Assembly: GCA_027483745.1 (NCBI GenBank)
Contig: JAIXTZ010000118.1
Span: 1 to 9,025, forward strand
Source of the DNA: Lysobacteraceae bacterium
Lineage (GTDB): Bacteria; Pseudomonadota; Gammaproteobacteria; Xanthomonadales; Xanthomonadaceae
Direction of reading: 5' to 3'
DNA length: 9,025 nt
Each line of letters begins with the position of its first letter. Position 1 is the first letter of the stretch. Under the pieces are notes generated by a model. The model did not search any database. It was not told the origin of the DNA and saw only the letters and a list, made by a program, of their open reading frames with translations. The position numbers and the translations under genes were made by a program. This document shows positions 1-9,025 of this stretch, piece after piece.

Positions 1-236
1 GCCCACCTTGCGCTCGATGGCGCGCTCGGAGCTCTTCTGGATGACCGGGCCGTCGGCCATCGGGTCGGAGAACGGCACGCCGAGTTCGATCAGGTCGGCG
101 CCGCCCTCGACCAGGGCATGCATGACCGGAACGGTCGATTCGCGGGACGGATCGCCGGCGGTGACAAAGGGCACGAGGGCCTTGCGGCCGGCGGCTTTGA
201 GCGCGGCGAGGCGCGCGTCGATGCGGTTCACGGTAC

Positions 237-240
<4 letters not shown>
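1..240 (-). CDS. trpA: Tryptophan synthase alpha subunit, N-terminal part (cut by window edge)
   Basis: TrpA cleaves indole-3-glycerol phosphate to indole and glyceraldehyde 3-phosphate. The indole is channelled to TrpB in the cytoplasmic alpha2-beta2 complex. Eighty codons are visible; the rest lies beyond the left edge. The protein reads [18 protein letters not shown] and then shows the family hallmark [14 protein letters not shown] at about residues 52-65. Glu52 and Asp63 are 11 residues apart, matching the catalytic pair Glu49/Asp60 of the enteric enzyme. The start is a GTG at 238-240 that overlaps the trpB stop in a GTGA arrangement, with a GAGGGG ribosome-binding sequence about 8 nt upstream inside trpB. 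A second in-frame GTG three codons later is a possible alternative. The overlap implies translational coupling to trpB and equal subunit dosage. Identity is secure; only the exact start is open. Confidence 0.96.
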
Positions 241-1466
<1,226 letters not shown>

Positions 1467-2092
1467 CGGCGCGGCGAACCTCTTCGACGAAACGAACCAT
1501 GCGCTCACCGTCCTTCAGGCCGGGAGCGCTCTCGATGCCACTGGACACGTCGACGCCGAACGGCCGCGACTGGCGGACCGCCTCGAAGACGTTGTCGGAA
1601 GTGAGCCCGCCGGCCAGGAGCCAAGGCTTCGGCAGCGCGGGCAAGTCGGACCAGTCGAACCGGGCACCCTGCCCGCCCTGCTCGCCGGCCTTGTGGCCGT
1701 CGAGCAGAAAGGCGTCCACGGAAGGGTAGCGCTTGGCGAGCGATTCCGCAGCGGCCACGCCCTCGCCCATCGCCAAAGTCTTCACATACGGCAGGCCGAA
1801 ACGCTCGCAGAAAGCGGCCTCTTCACGGCCATGGAACTGCAGCAGCGTTGGGCGCAGCGCACGGATCGCGGCCCGCACGAGCGCCTCCTCCGGGTCCATG
1901 AAGAGCGCGACAACCTGCGCGAACGGCGGCACGGCGGCGCGCAGCGACTCGGCCTGCGCGGGCTCGAGCGCGCGACGGCTGCCGGGCACGAAGATGAAGC
2001 CGAGCGCATCGACGCCCAACTCACCGGCGAGGCGAACGTCACCAGGTCGGGTCAGGCCACAGAACTTGATGCGGGTGCGATGGGCCATGGCG

Positions 2093-2923
2093 TCAGGCGT
2101 CGAGATCGGCATAAGGCAGGACGGCAAGCGGGCGTGGGCGATCGATCCAACCCTCCGGCAGGCTGACGGCCTCCGGCAAGGCCCACGCACGTGGGTAGCG
2201 TGGACCGAGGAAGGTCAGCCCGGCCGCCGGCGCGGTCGGGCCGGCGACGGTGCGATCGCGGCCCGCCAACAACGCTGCGATCCAGGAGTCCGGGCGCTCG
2301 CCCCGCCCCACCACCATCAGGCTGCCGACGATGTTGCGCACCATGTGGTGCAAGAAGGCGTTGGCCTGCACTTCGACAACGACCTGCTCGTCCTCGCGGC
2401 GCACCGTGATCGCGTGGAGGTCGCGCATCGGGTGGCGGGCCTGGCACTGCGCGGTGCGGAAGGCGCTGAAGTCGTTTTCGCCGAGTAACGCCTGCGCGGC
2501 ACGATGCATGGCCTCGGCGTCAAGCGGGCGCGGCTCCCAGCTCAGGTGTTCGCGCAGCAGCGCGGGGCGGACGCGACGGTTCAGCAGACGATAGCGATAG
2601 CGGCGGGCACGCGCTGAGTGGCGGGCATGGAAAGCATGGGCAACCGGCTGCGCCCAAAGCACGCGGACCGAAGGCGGAAGCCGGGTGTTGGTGCCCTCGA
2701 CGAAGGCGCGCAAGGGCCGCTCGACGGCGGTGTCGAGGTGGACGACCTGTTGTGTGGCGTGTACGCCGGCGTCGGTTCGGCCCGAGCAGACCGCATCCAC
2801 CGGGTGCTGCAGGATCGAGGCCAGCGCAGCCTCGACCGCTCCTTGCACCGAATCACCGTGTGACAGTCGCTGCCAACCCAGGAAGCCGCTGCCGTCGTAT
2901 TCGATGCCGAGTGCGTAGCGCAT
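2093..2923 (-). CDS. truA: tRNA pseudouridine(38-40) synthase
   Basis: TruA isomerises uridine to pseudouridine at positions 38, 39 and 40 of the tRNA anticodon stem-loop; it is cytoplasmic. The 276-residue protein starts [18 protein letters not shown], the usual TruA opening. It carries the catalytic aspartate in [11 protein letters not shown] (Asp51), the family motif [16 protein letters not shown] at about 98-113, and the late [11 protein letters not shown] motif at about 190-200. All are intact. I chose the ATG at 2921-2923. A TTG at 2942-2944 would add seven residues outside the conserved core. No clear Shine-Dalgarno is seen upstream. The gene follows fimV after 37 bp and is followed by trpF after 4 bp, so it is probably cotranscribed with both. 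Expression of tryptophan genes from the same message as a tRNA modifier is a known arrangement rather than proof of a functional link. Confidence 0.96.
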   Translation of the reverse strand: MRYALGIEYDGSGFLGWQRLSHGDSVQGAVEAALASILQHPVDAVCSGRTDAGVHATQQVVHLDTAVERPLRAFVEGTNTRLPPSVRVLWAQPVAHAFHARHSARARRYRYRLLNRRVRPALLREHLSWEPRPLDAEAMHRAAQALLGENDFSAFRTAQCQARHPMRDLHAITVRREDEQVVVEVQANAFLHHMVRNIVGSLMVVGRGERPDSWIAALLAGRDRTVAGPTAPAAGLTFLGPRYPRAWALPEAVSLPEGWIDRPRPLAVLPYADLDA

Positions 2924-2960
2924 GGCGGAGGGCCGCAGGGCCAAGCCTGCGGCCGCAATT

Positions 2961-5309
2961 TCAGCCGATCGACTTCAGCAGACGCTCGGCTTCCGCACGG
3001 GCCGCCGCGCTGCCCTCGGCCAGCACTTCCTCGAGCATCCCGCGGGCGCCATCGACATCGCCAATCTCGATGTAGGCCTTGGCCAACTCCAGCCGCGTGT
3101 CGTCCATGCCAACGTCTTCCGTAACCGGCAGCTCAACCGCTGGGCGCTCAGCGGTCTCGCGATCGTCGAACGTGGAGGCGACGGGCGCAGCGGGTGACGA
3201 CGGCTCGGCCGCCGTCGGACGGGTGCGGACATCGATGCCGGCGATCGGGTTCCACTGCAGCTCGCGGAACAGCGGATGGCCCGGAACGAGGCCCATGCCC
3301 ATCACGACGACCTCGCGCCAACGCGGGTCGCCCGAGGTCTGCACATGGGCTCGCATCCCCTCCGCGGCCTTCAGGAAGGACTCGCTCTCCCCCGCGTTGT
3401 AGAGCTGGCGCAGGAGGGCGACGTGGGCGTCGAGATCCGCGGGCGCGCGGCTGATGTTCGCCTCGAGCTCCCGCAGCACCGGGTTCCCCGCTGGGGCGGG
3501 ATCGAGTCCCGCGAGCGGCTGCGCGGCCGCGTCGGCGACGGCCGTCGCCGACTCGTCGGCTGCGGGGGCCGGCAGGTTCGACAGGAAATCCGCATCGTCG
3601 GACAGCCGGGAGCGCGAGGCCGCGGCCGCCGGCACGCTGGGCAGCGAGCGCTTCTGTTCAGTGCCTCGACGGCGGCGGAGCAGCAGGCCGACGAGACCAC
3701 CCACGAGCACCAAGCCGCCGGCGCCGAGAACCATCGGATCGCTGTACCACGGCGCGCTGGCCTGGTCCGCCGCCGCGGGCGGCGCGGCGGGCGCCGGCGG
3801 GCCGGCAGGCACGGCGGCCACCTCGGGTGTCACGGCAGTGTTCGGCGCGACCACCTCGGCGGCCGGCGGGGCCGCGGATGGCTCCACGGCGGCGGACGCC
3901 GCGGCGTCGGTGGACGCGGCACTGTCAACACCCTCCCCCGTGCGCTGCTCGCGCAGGGCCTGCTCCATGGCGCTGAGCTGGCTGTCCTTTAGTTCGATGA
4001 GTCGCTTCTGCTCGTTCGCCAGGGATTCCTGTTCGGTCAGCCGCGAACGCAATTCGCGAAGCTCCGCGTCGCGGGCCGACAGGTCCTCGCGCGCCTGCTC
4101 GAGTTCGGCGCGCAGCTCGCTGCCCGAGCCACCGGACGACGCGCCGGACTGGGCCGCCGCCGCACCGGCGCCCGCCGGCGGCGCGATCTCCAGTCGACCG
4201 GCGCTGGCTGACGATGAGGGTTCGACCGCCGGACGCGAGGCGACCTGCGGGGTCGTCGCCGGAGGCAGCGTGGCCGGTGGGACCTCGCCCGGGGCCGGCG
4301 TGGGCGCAGGCGTGGGCGCCAGGGCGCGCCAAGCGGCCATTTGCTCGCGGACGCGATCCTCGGCTTCGCCGCGGGCGAGACCACGGGCCTCGTCCGCCGT
4401 CGGAATACGCAGCACCGCGCCCTTGCGGAGAAGATTGATGTTGTCGCGCAGGAAGGCGTCCGGATTCGCACGCTGGATGGCGAGCATCATCTGCGCGACC
4501 GACGCCCCCTGCTGGTTCGACGAAGCGATGCGCCAAAGCGTCTCGCCCTCCGCGACTTCATGCTGACCGGGCGTGGCCGCCGGGATCGGCGCGGGTACCG
4601 GCAAAGAGGCAGGCTCCGGCGGCGGGGCGGCGTCCACCACAGGTTGCGGCGCCGGCGGCGGTGCAGGTTCCGGCGGAGTGGCAGGCTCCGGCGGCACCGA
4701 AGCCACGGGGGCTGGCGGCGTGGCCGCCACCGGCGTGGGCGACGGCGCCGGAGGCGCCACGGGCTCGGGCGGCAAAGCCTCGGCGACCGGCGCCGGGTCC
4801 GGTTCGGCCACGGGCGGCGCAGGCACCGAGAGCGGCGGCATCTCGGCGACCGGCGCTGGGGCCGGTGCCACCGTCGGCGCGCTCATCGGCGTCACGGTCG
4901 CCGCGGCGATATGCGGCGGATCGACCAGCGCGGTGAACTCACGCACGACGCTGCCCTTGCCCCACTCCGCTTCAAGCAGAAAAGCGACGAAGGGGTCGTC
5001 CACGCGGTTCGAGGTGGTCACTCGCACCACCGGCTCACCGCGGGCATTGCGGCCCACGCTGAACTGCAGGTTCGCCGTCACGCCGGCGGGGCGAGGCAGG
5101 CCGACGCGATCGAAGGCCTCCGGCGGCGCGAGGCGCACGCTCAAGGCGTCCAGCTCGCCCGGGCCGACGCCGATCAGCGGGATCTCCGCGACCAGCGGCT
5201 GGTTGAGCTGCGACTTCACTTCGAGCGTGCCAAGGCCCAGCGCATGGGCGTCGCTCGCGATGAACGCGAGCGCCATGGCCAGGGGCAGGACCTTCACCGG
5301 GTGTTTCAT
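2961..5309 (-). CDS. fimV: FimV-family pilus assembly / polar landmark protein with LysM domain
   Basis: FimV is an inner-membrane and periplasmic scaffold. In Pseudomonas it supports type IV pilus secretin assembly, twitching, polar organisation and cAMP signalling. The 782-residue product has the full FimV layout. A signal peptide covers residues 1-23, with likely cleavage after AHA. The conserved N-terminal periplasmic domain spans about 24-130 and a Pro/Ala/Glu-rich linker about 140-247. A LysM-type peptidoglycan-binding segment lies at about 248-303 ([12 protein letters not shown] to LRIP), a predicted coiled coil at about 397-455, and a second Ala/Pro linker to about 520. A single transmembrane helix at about 526-544 is followed by RRRR. 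The cytoplasmic part includes a TPR-like segment at about 605-690 and the conserved FimV C-terminal motif at about 735-782 ([20 protein letters not shown]). The ATG has a good GGGAG Shine-Dalgarno about 8 nt upstream. It is shorter than the roughly 900-residue P. aeruginosa protein, apparently through shorter linkers. No pilus gene is adjacent. Confidence 0.93.
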   Translation of the reverse strand: MKHPVKVLPLAMALAFIASDAHALGLGTLEVKSQLNQPLVAEIPLIGVGPGELDALSVRLAPPEAFDRVGLPRPAGVTANLQFSVGRNARGEPVVRVTTSNRVDDPFVAFLLEAEWGKGSVVREFTALVDPPHIAAATVTPMSAPTVAPAPAPVAEMPPLSVPAPPVAEPDPAPVAEALPPEPVAPPAPSPTPVAATPPAPVASVPPEPATPPEPAPPPAPQPVVDAAPPPEPASLPVPAPIPAATPGQHEVAEGETLWRIASSNQQGASVAQMMLAIQRANPDAFLRDNINLLRKGAVLRIPTADEARGLARGEAEDRVREQMAAWRALAPTPAPTPAPGEVPPATLPPATTPQVASRPAVEPSSSASAGRLEIAPPAGAGAAAAQSGASSGGSGSELRAELEQAREDLSARDAELRELRSRLTEQESLANEQKRLIELKDSQLSAMEQALREQRTGEGVDSAASTDAAASAAVEPSAAPPAAEVVAPNTAVTPEVAAVPAGPPAPAAPPAAADQASAPWYSDPMVLGAGGLVLVGGLVGLLLRRRRGTEQKRSLPSVPAAAASRSRLSDDADFLSNLPAPAADESATAVADAAAQPLAGLDPAPAGNPVLRELEANISRAPADLDAHVALLRQLYNAGESESFLKAAEGMRAHVQTSGDPRWREVVVMGMGLVPGHPLFRELQWNPIAGIDVRTRPTAAEPSSPAAPVASTFDDRETAERPAVELPVTEDVGMDDTRLELAKAYIEIGDVDGARGMLEEVLAEGSAAARAEAERLLKSIG

Positions 5310-5349
5310 GCCTTTCTCCCAAGACGCGGCCGACGGGGTCCCGGCCGAA

Positions 5350-5403
5350 CGTCAACACTTGAAAACCGCCGCAACAGTAAGCCGAATGCCCCTGATCCGC
5401 CAA
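5350..5403 (-). promoter_or_regulatory. Possible weak promoter for the fimV-truA-trpFBA block
   Basis: The 103 bp gap between asd and fimV holds a loose sigma70-like pair on the minus strand: TTGGCG (5398-5403) and TACTGT (5374-5379) with an 18 bp spacer. A separate TTGACG at 5350-5355 has no acceptable -10 at the right distance. Both matches are poor and the call rests mostly on the length of the gap and the strong ribosome-binding site after it. The block could equally be read through from asd. Confidence 0.22.
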
Positions 5404-5412
5404 GGATTTCGG

Positions 5413-6432
5413 TCAGCCGCGCTTCGCCGCCAGCAGCTCGGCGACCTGCACCGCGTTCAGGGCCGCGCCCTTGCGGATGTTGTCGGCCACGATCCACAGC
5501 GAGAGGCCGCGCGGGTGGGAGATGTCCTCGCGGATGCGGCCCACGTAGACCGGATCGCTGCCGGAGGCATGCGTCACCGGCGTCGGCCACTCGCCGTTGG
5601 CGGGGTTGTCGACCACCTCGATGCCGGGCGCCTTCTCCAACAGGGCGCGCGCTTGCGCCGCGGTGACCTTGTCGCGGGTCTCGAGGTGCACGGCCTCGGA
5701 ATGGCCGAAGAACACCGGCACGCGTACCGCCGTCGGGTTCACCTGGATGCTGGCGTCGCCAAGGATCTTGCGGGTCTCGTGGACCAGCTTCATCTCTTCC
5801 TTGGTGTAGCCGTTGTCGGTGAACGCATCGATCTGCGGGATCAGGTTGTAGGCGATCTGCACCGGGAAACGCGTCGGGTTCGGGTCCTCGAAGCGCAGCA
5901 GTGCGGCGGTCTGGCGGCCGAGCTCCTCCGGGCCCGAGCGGCCGGCGCCCGACGTCGACTGGTAGGTGGCGACATTGATTCGGGTGATGCCGACGGCATC
6001 AAAGATCGGCTTCAGCGCGACGACCATCTGCATCGTCGAGCAGTTCGGGTTGGCGACGATGCCGCGCGGGATCGAATCCAACGCCTCCGGGTTCACTTCG
6101 CTCACGACCAGCGGCACGTCGGCATCCATGCGGAAGGCCGAGCTGTTGTCGATGACGATGGCGCCCGCGGCGGCGAACTTCGGCGCGTACTCGCGCGAGA
6201 TGTCGCCGCCGGCCGAGAACAGGGCGAAGTCCACGCCCGTCGGGTCGAAGGTGGCGAGGTCCTGGATGGTGAGCTTGTGGTTGCCGAAATCGACTTTGTT
6301 GCCGGCGGAACGCTCGCTGGCGAGGGCGATGACCTCGCTGGCGGGGAACTTCCGCTCGGCGAGGATGGAGAGCATGGTTTCACCGACGGCGCCGGTGGCG
6401 CCGACGACGGCGACCTTGAAGCGGTTCGACAT
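5413..6432 (-). CDS. asd: Aspartate-semialdehyde dehydrogenase
   Basis: Asd reduces 4-aspartyl phosphate with NADPH to L-aspartate 4-semialdehyde. This is the branch point to diaminopimelate/lysine, threonine, methionine and isoleucine. The 339-residue enzyme opens with the Rossmann motif KVAVVGATGAVGE (GATGAVG at about 11-17). The nucleophile is Cys131 in ANPNCSTMQ, followed by YQSTSGAG (Gln158) and the substrate/acid-base region RVPVFFGHSEAVH (His244). The form NPNCST and the shorter length place it with the class found in Gram-positive bacteria and many non-enteric proteobacteria, not with the E. coli-type enzyme, whose active site reads GGNCTV. The ATG at 6430-6432 has a good AAGGA sequence about 7 nt upstream, which fixes the start. 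It sits alone between a 133 bp upstream gap with hairpins and a 103 bp downstream gap, so it may be expressed partly independently of aroC. Confidence 0.97.
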   Translation of the reverse strand: MSNRFKVAVVGATGAVGETMLSILAERKFPASEVIALASERSAGNKVDFGNHKLTIQDLATFDPTGVDFALFSAGGDISREYAPKFAAAGAIVIDNSSAFRMDADVPLVVSEVNPEALDSIPRGIVANPNCSTMQMVVALKPIFDAVGITRINVATYQSTSGAGRSGPEELGRQTAALLRFEDPNPTRFPVQIAYNLIPQIDAFTDNGYTKEEMKLVHETRKILGDASIQVNPTAVRVPVFFGHSEAVHLETRDKVTAAQARALLEKAPGIEVVDNPANGEWPTPVTHASGSDPVYVGRIREDISHPRGLSLWIVADNIRKGAALNAVQVAELLAAKRG

Positions 6433-6477
6433 GGTTTGTCCTTTTCGATTCGTGTGCGTTGAGCGTTGCGGGTGCGC

Positions 6478-6520
6478 GGCGCGACGCGCCAGCGCAGGGC
6501 GCGCGGGCAAGGCGCCCGCG
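6478..6520 (-). repeat. Overlapping GC-rich inverted repeats in the asd leader
   Basis: Two perfect inverted repeats lie 46 to 88 bases upstream of the asd start. CGCGGGC and GCCCGCG (6502-6520) flank a 5-nt loop. GGCGCG and CGCGCC (6478-6490) flank a single base. On the transcript, GGCGCG at 6485-6490 could instead pair with CGCGCC at 6498-6503. That alternative would disrupt both hairpins. Such alternatives are typical of attenuators but also arise easily in GC-rich sequence. I see no leader peptide and no T-tract. Confidence 0.4.
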
Positions 6521-6541
6521 TCGCGGAATCAGCGGCCCCGG

Positions 6542-6566
6542 GCCTCGGAAGCGTGACGCCCGAGGC
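6542..6566 (-). terminator. Hairpin directly after aroC, possible terminator or mRNA 3'-end stabiliser
   Basis: Reading the minus strand, GCCTCGG begins on the last base of the aroC TAG stop. It pairs perfectly with CCGAGGC 11 nt later. Inside the loop GCG-TCA-CGC can add three more pairs. No run of T follows, only GGCC-rich sequence, so it does not fit an intrinsic terminator in the strict sense. It could pause polymerase, protect the prmB-aroC mRNA end, or act with Rho. Confidence 0.38.
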
Positions 6567-7687
6567 TAGGGTTTTCGCTCAAGTTTCCCGCCGCCGGCGC
6601 CCGCGACGCGCGGCGCGACCTCGCCGACGTCGCCGCACTGGGCGCGATGGCGCAGGGCCTGGTCCATCAGCACGAGGGCCATCATGGCCTCGCAGATCGG
6701 CGGCGCACGCAGGCCCACGCAGGGGTCGTGGCGGCCGGTGGTGATGACCTCGACGGCATTGCCGTGCACGTCCACGGTCGGACCCGGCAAGCGCAGGCTG
6801 GAGGTGGGCTTGAAGGCGACCTCGCAGGTGACAGCCTGCCCCGTGCTGATGCCGCCCAGCACGCCGCCGGCGTGGTTGCTGGCAAAGCCGTCCGGGTGCA
6901 TCAGGTCGCGGTGCTCGGTGCCGAGCTGGCCGACGCTGGCGAAGCCAGCGCCGATCTCGACGCCCTTCACCGCGTTGATCGACATCATCGCGGCCGCGAG
7001 CTCGCCATCGAGCTTGCCGTAGATCGGTTCGCCCCAACCCGACGGCACGCCCAGGGCTTCGACGCGGACGCGGGCGCCGACGGAATCGCCGGACTTGCGC
7101 AGCGCGTCCATGAAGGCCTCGAGCTCGGGCACCTGGGCGGCGTCCGGCCAGAAGAACGGGCTGTCCTCGACGGACGACCAATCCCACGCACGCGGCGTGG
7201 TCGTATGCAGCTGGCTGACGCAGGCGCGCACGGTGACGCCGAAGCGCTCGCGCAGCCACTTCTTGGCGATGACGCCGGCCGCGACGCGCATCGTCGTCTC
7301 GCGCGCCGAGCTGCGGCCACCGCCGCGCGGGTCGCGGATGCCGTACTTCTGCCAGTAGGCGTAGTCGGCATGGCCGGGGCGGAACTGCTCGCTGATCTTG
7401 GCGTAGTCCTTCGACTTCGCATCGGTGTTGCGGATCAGCAGGGCGATCGGCGTGCCCGTGGTCTTGCCCTCGAACACGCCGGAGAGGATCTCGACCTCGT
7501 CGGCCTCATGGCGCTGCGAGGTGTGGCGCGAGCGGCCGGTGGCACGGCGCTCGAGGTCGGCGCGGAATTCCTCCGGCGCGATGGCGAGGCCCGGCGGGCA
7601 ACCGTCGATGACGCAGCCGATGGCCGGGCCGTGGCTTTCGCCGAAGGTGGTGACCGCGAAGAGCTGCCCGAAGGTGTTGCTGGCCAT
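6566..7687 (-). CDS. aroC: Chorismate synthase
   Basis: AroC converts 5-enolpyruvylshikimate 3-phosphate to chorismate, the last shikimate-pathway step; it needs reduced FMN and is cytoplasmic. The 373-residue product is slightly longer than the common length of about 360, because of a Gly/Arg-rich tail after the core. The three family signatures are present: [14 protein letters not shown] (about 16-29, with His19), the FMN-contacting region [14 protein letters not shown] and [14 protein letters not shown] (about 103-131, with His106), and [13 protein letters not shown] (about 318-330). [13 protein letters not shown] at about 271-283 is also intact. The ATG at 7685-7687 is the natural start because [20 protein letters not shown] is the normal N-terminus. 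The Shine-Dalgarno is weak. It follows prmB after 19 bp, a neighbour pair common in gammaproteobacteria. Its product feeds the pathway of the trp genes further along the strand. Confidence 0.98.
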   Translation of the reverse strand: MASNTFGQLFAVTTFGESHGPAIGCVIDGCPPGLAIAPEEFRADLERRATGRSRHTSQRHEADEVEILSGVFEGKTTGTPIALLIRNTDAKSKDYAKISEQFRPGHADYAYWQKYGIRDPRGGGRSSARETTMRVAAGVIAKKWLRERFGVTVRACVSQLHTTTPRAWDWSSVEDSPFFWPDAAQVPELEAFMDALRKSGDSVGARVRVEALGVPSGWGEPIYGKLDGELAAAMMSINAVKGVEIGAGFASVGQLGTEHRDLMHPDGFASNHAGGVLGGISTGQAVTCEVAFKPTSSLRLPGPTVDVHGNAVEVITTGRHDPCVGLRAPPICEAMMALVLMDQALRHRAQCGDVGEVAPRVAGAGGGKLERKP

Positions 7688-7706
7688 GCGCGTCAGGCGT
7701 CCGTGC

Positions 7707-8624
7707 TCAGGGGCGTTGGCTCGCCAAGCGGGCGATTTCGGCGTGGTGGGCGACGAGGTCGTCGTGGTGCAGGGCGAAGATGCCCATCTGCCCCACCTTG
7801 AACTCGATCCACGCGAAGGGCACGTCGGGCAGCAGGCGCTCGAGGTGCTGCTGGCTCTCGCCGACCTCGCAGATCAGCACGCCGTGCTTGCGGAGGTGCA
7901 GCGGGGCGTCGCGGAGGATCTTCAGCACCAGGTCGAGGCCGTCATCACCCGCGCGCAGGGCCATCTCCGGCTCGTGCGAATACTCGGCCGGCAGCGCGTC
8001 GGTCTCGGCGTTGGTGACGTAGGGCGGGTTGGTGACGATCAGGTCGTAGTGGCGGCCGACCAGCGGGCCGTAGAGGTCGCCGTGGTGCAGCGTGACGTTG
8101 CGGGCGTCGAGGCGCTCGACGTTCTCGCGGGCCAGCGACAGGGCCTCGGGGCTGAGGTCGACGGCGTCGACGTTCCAATCCGGGTTGTAGTGGCCCATGG
8201 CGATGGCGATGCAGCCGCCGCCGGTGCAGATGTCGAGCGCGTCGCGCACTTCGACGTCGCCGATCCACGGCTGGAAGCCGTTGAGGATGAGCTCGGCGAT
8301 CGGGCTGCGCGGCACCAGGGCGCGAGAATCGCTCTTGAACGACAGCCCGGCGAACCAGGCCTCGCCGGTGAGGTAGCAGGCCGGCACGCGCTCGTGGATG
8401 CGGCGCTGGAACAGGGCCAGCACCTTCACTTTCTCCTCGGCGGTGACGCGCGACTGGCCGTAGATCGGGTTGAGGTCGTGCGGCAGGTGAAGGGCGTGGA
8501 GCACCAGCTGGGTGCTCTCGTCCATGGCGTTGTCGTAGCTGTGGCCGAAGGTCAGGCCGGCCTCTCCGAAGCGGCTCGCGCCGTAGCGGATGAGGTCGAT
8601 GATCGTCTGGAGTTCGGCAGGCAT
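7707..8624 (-). CDS. prmB: Ribosomal protein L3 glutamine N5-methyltransferase
   Basis: PrmB transfers a methyl group from S-adenosylmethionine to a glutamine of ribosomal protein L3 (Gln150 in E. coli), assisting 50S assembly. The 305-residue product matches the usual family length. The N-terminal helical part (about 1-100) precedes [10 protein letters not shown] (104-113). The SAM-binding motif [10 protein letters not shown] is at about 131-140 and the catalytic NPPY signature, typical of glutamine and amino-group methyltransferases, at 199-202. The related release-factor methylase PrmC has the same motif. PrmB is favoured by the N-terminus ([31 protein letters not shown]) and by the aroC neighbour. 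I chose the ATG at 8622-8624. A TTG at 8658-8660 is in frame but lies at the predicted transcription start, so it is unlikely. A promoter-like TATACT lies 44-49 bp upstream. Confidence 0.94.
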   Translation of the reverse strand: MPAELQTIIDLIRYGASRFGEAGLTFGHSYDNAMDESTQLVLHALHLPHDLNPIYGQSRVTAEEKVKVLALFQRRIHERVPACYLTGEAWFAGLSFKSDSRALVPRSPIAELILNGFQPWIGDVEVRDALDICTGGGCIAIAMGHYNPDWNVDAVDLSPEALSLARENVERLDARNVTLHHGDLYGPLVGRHYDLIVTNPPYVTNAETDALPAEYSHEPEMALRAGDDGLDLVLKILRDAPLHLRKHGVLICEVGESQQHLERLLPDVPFAWIEFKVGQMGIFALHHDDLVAHHAEIARLASQRP

Positions 8625-8660
8625 GCGGCTCAACGGCCCTGGGCGGGCTTCACGGGACAA

Positions 8661-8697
8661 GCGCCCGAGTATAGCCAGCGCCCCTATACTTTGCGGC
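8661..8697. promoter_or_regulatory. Divergent, overlapping promoter core between prmB and the SCO gene
   Basis: The perfect inverted repeat AGTATAG (8668-8674), 9 bp spacer, CTATACT (8684-8690) places a near-consensus -10 hexamer, TATACT, on each strand. The minus-strand copy (8673 down to 8668) would start transcription near 8661 toward prmB. The plus-strand copy (8685-8690) would start near 8697 toward the SCO gene, leaving leaders of roughly 30-40 nt each. Neither has a recognisable -35 at 16-18 bp; those positions read CCGCAA and CGCCCG. A direct repeat GCGCCC occurs at 8661-8666 and 8678-8683. The assignment to both genes is inference from position and orientation. Confidence 0.55.
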
Positions 8698-8726
8698 CTT
8701 GATCCTGATGGTTTGGCGGCATTTCC

Positions 8727-9025
8727 ATGTTCAATCGGACCTTTCTGCTGGTGATCGTCGCGGCCGTGTTCGCCGGACTCGGCCTGCTGGCCGGCGAGCG
8801 CTGGCTGTCGCGCGATGGCGGTTCTGACCTGCCCGCCTTCGAGGCGATCACGCCCTACCCCACGCCGCGCGCGATCCCGTCGTTCGAGTTGCTGTCGGCC
8901 GACGGCCCGGTCAGCGCGGACACCCTGCGCGGCCGCTGGACCGTGGTGTTCATCGGCTTCGTGTCCTGCCCGGACGTCTGCCCGACCACCCTGACCGACA
9001 TGGCCAAGGCGCAGAAGGCTTGGGA
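8727..9025 (+). CDS. SCO1/SenC family copper chaperone / thioredoxin-like protein, N-terminal part (cut by window edge)
   Basis: SCO proteins are membrane-anchored thioredoxin-fold proteins. They deliver copper to, or reduce the cysteines of, the CuA centre of cytochrome c oxidase on the outer face of the inner membrane. Only 99 codons are visible. Residues 5-23 form one hydrophobic segment (FLLVIVAAVFAGLGLLAG), fitting a signal anchor; no lipobox cysteine is seen. A proline-rich stretch follows, then IPSFELLSADGPVSADTLRGR (in two parts, the usual entry to the fold). The strand TVVFIGFVSCPDVCPTTL contains the metal-binding CxxxC, Cys81 and Cys85. The distal histidine of SCO proteins would lie beyond the edge and cannot be checked. 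The ATG at 8727 gives a normal signal-anchor N-terminus; no strong Shine-Dalgarno precedes it. The gene is divergent from prmB. Confidence 0.9.
   Translation, partial: MFNRTFLLVIVAAVFAGLGLLAGERWLSRDGGSDLPAFEAITPYPTPRAIPSFELLSADGPVSADTLRGRWTVVFIGFVSCPDVCPTTLTDMAKAQKAW

Noticed and set aside
5350..5412. Possible intrinsic terminator after asd
   Set aside because: Only short complementary pieces (CCGAA and TTCGG) with a long loop and no T-run; not convincing.
4573..6462. A 629-codon plus-strand reading frame, glycine-rich, opposite fimV and asd
   Set aside because: It is antisense to two well-supported genes. Its Gly/Ala/Ser repeats are the complement of the FimV Pro/Ala linker. Lack of stops is expected in GC-rich DNA. 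It could be misannotated as a glycine-rich (PE-PGRS-like) protein.
6433..6510. N-terminal extension of Asd from a TTG at 6508-6510
   Set aside because: The extra 26 residues are Arg/Ala-rich with no conservation. The ATG at 6430-6432 has a good ribosome-binding site and the normal N-terminus.
6647..8702. Long plus-strand reading frames opposite aroC and prmB (6647-7801 and 7425-8702)
   Set aside because: Both are antisense shadows of conserved enzymes with no recognisable domains; the second runs through the divergent promoter region.

Overview
The window is GC-rich DNA (roughly two thirds G+C by eye). It is densely packed with housekeeping genes of a gammaproteobacterium, most likely from Xanthomonadales (Lysobacteraceae or Rhodanobacteraceae type). 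The basis is the block asd-fimV-truA-trpF-trpB-trpA, the presence of FimV (a type IV pilus and twitching protein of Pseudomonas/Xanthomonas-type bacteria), and trpBA placed directly after trpF. The lineage call is inference from remembered synteny, not from a search.

Layout. Eight genes lie on the minus strand and read right to left: prmB (7707-8624), aroC (6566-7687), asd (5413-6432), fimV (2961-5309), truA (2093-2923), trpF (1435-2088), trpB (237-1466) and the first 80 codons of trpA (1-240, running off the left edge). At the right edge a divergent plus-strand gene of the SCO1/SenC copper-chaperone family starts at 8727 and runs off the window. No gap between genes exceeds about 135 bases. 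I see no tRNA, rRNA, CRISPR array, insertion sequence or phage remnant.

How the genes work together. AroC makes chorismate. TrpF, TrpB and TrpA carry out late steps of the tryptophan branch; the anthranilate-side genes are not here. Asd supplies aspartate semialdehyde for lysine/diaminopimelate, threonine and methionine. PrmB methylates ribosomal protein L3 and TruA makes pseudouridines in tRNA anticodon stems. FimV is a periplasmic/inner-membrane scaffold for type IV pili and polar organisation. Spacing suggests three transcription blocks. They are prmB-aroC (19 bp gap), asd (133 bp upstream gap with GC-rich hairpins), and fimV-truA-trpF-trpB-trpA (103 bp upstream gap, then 37 bp, 4 bp, a 32 bp overlap and a 4 bp overlap).

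Regulatory structure. The most distinct signal is the 102 bp gap between prmB and the SCO gene. It holds a perfect 7-bp inverted repeat containing TATACT on each strand, and looks like two overlapping, outward-facing promoters. The aroC-asd gap has several strong GC-rich inverted repeats. Nothing in the window looks like a new biological system; the findings are modest and scored accordingly.
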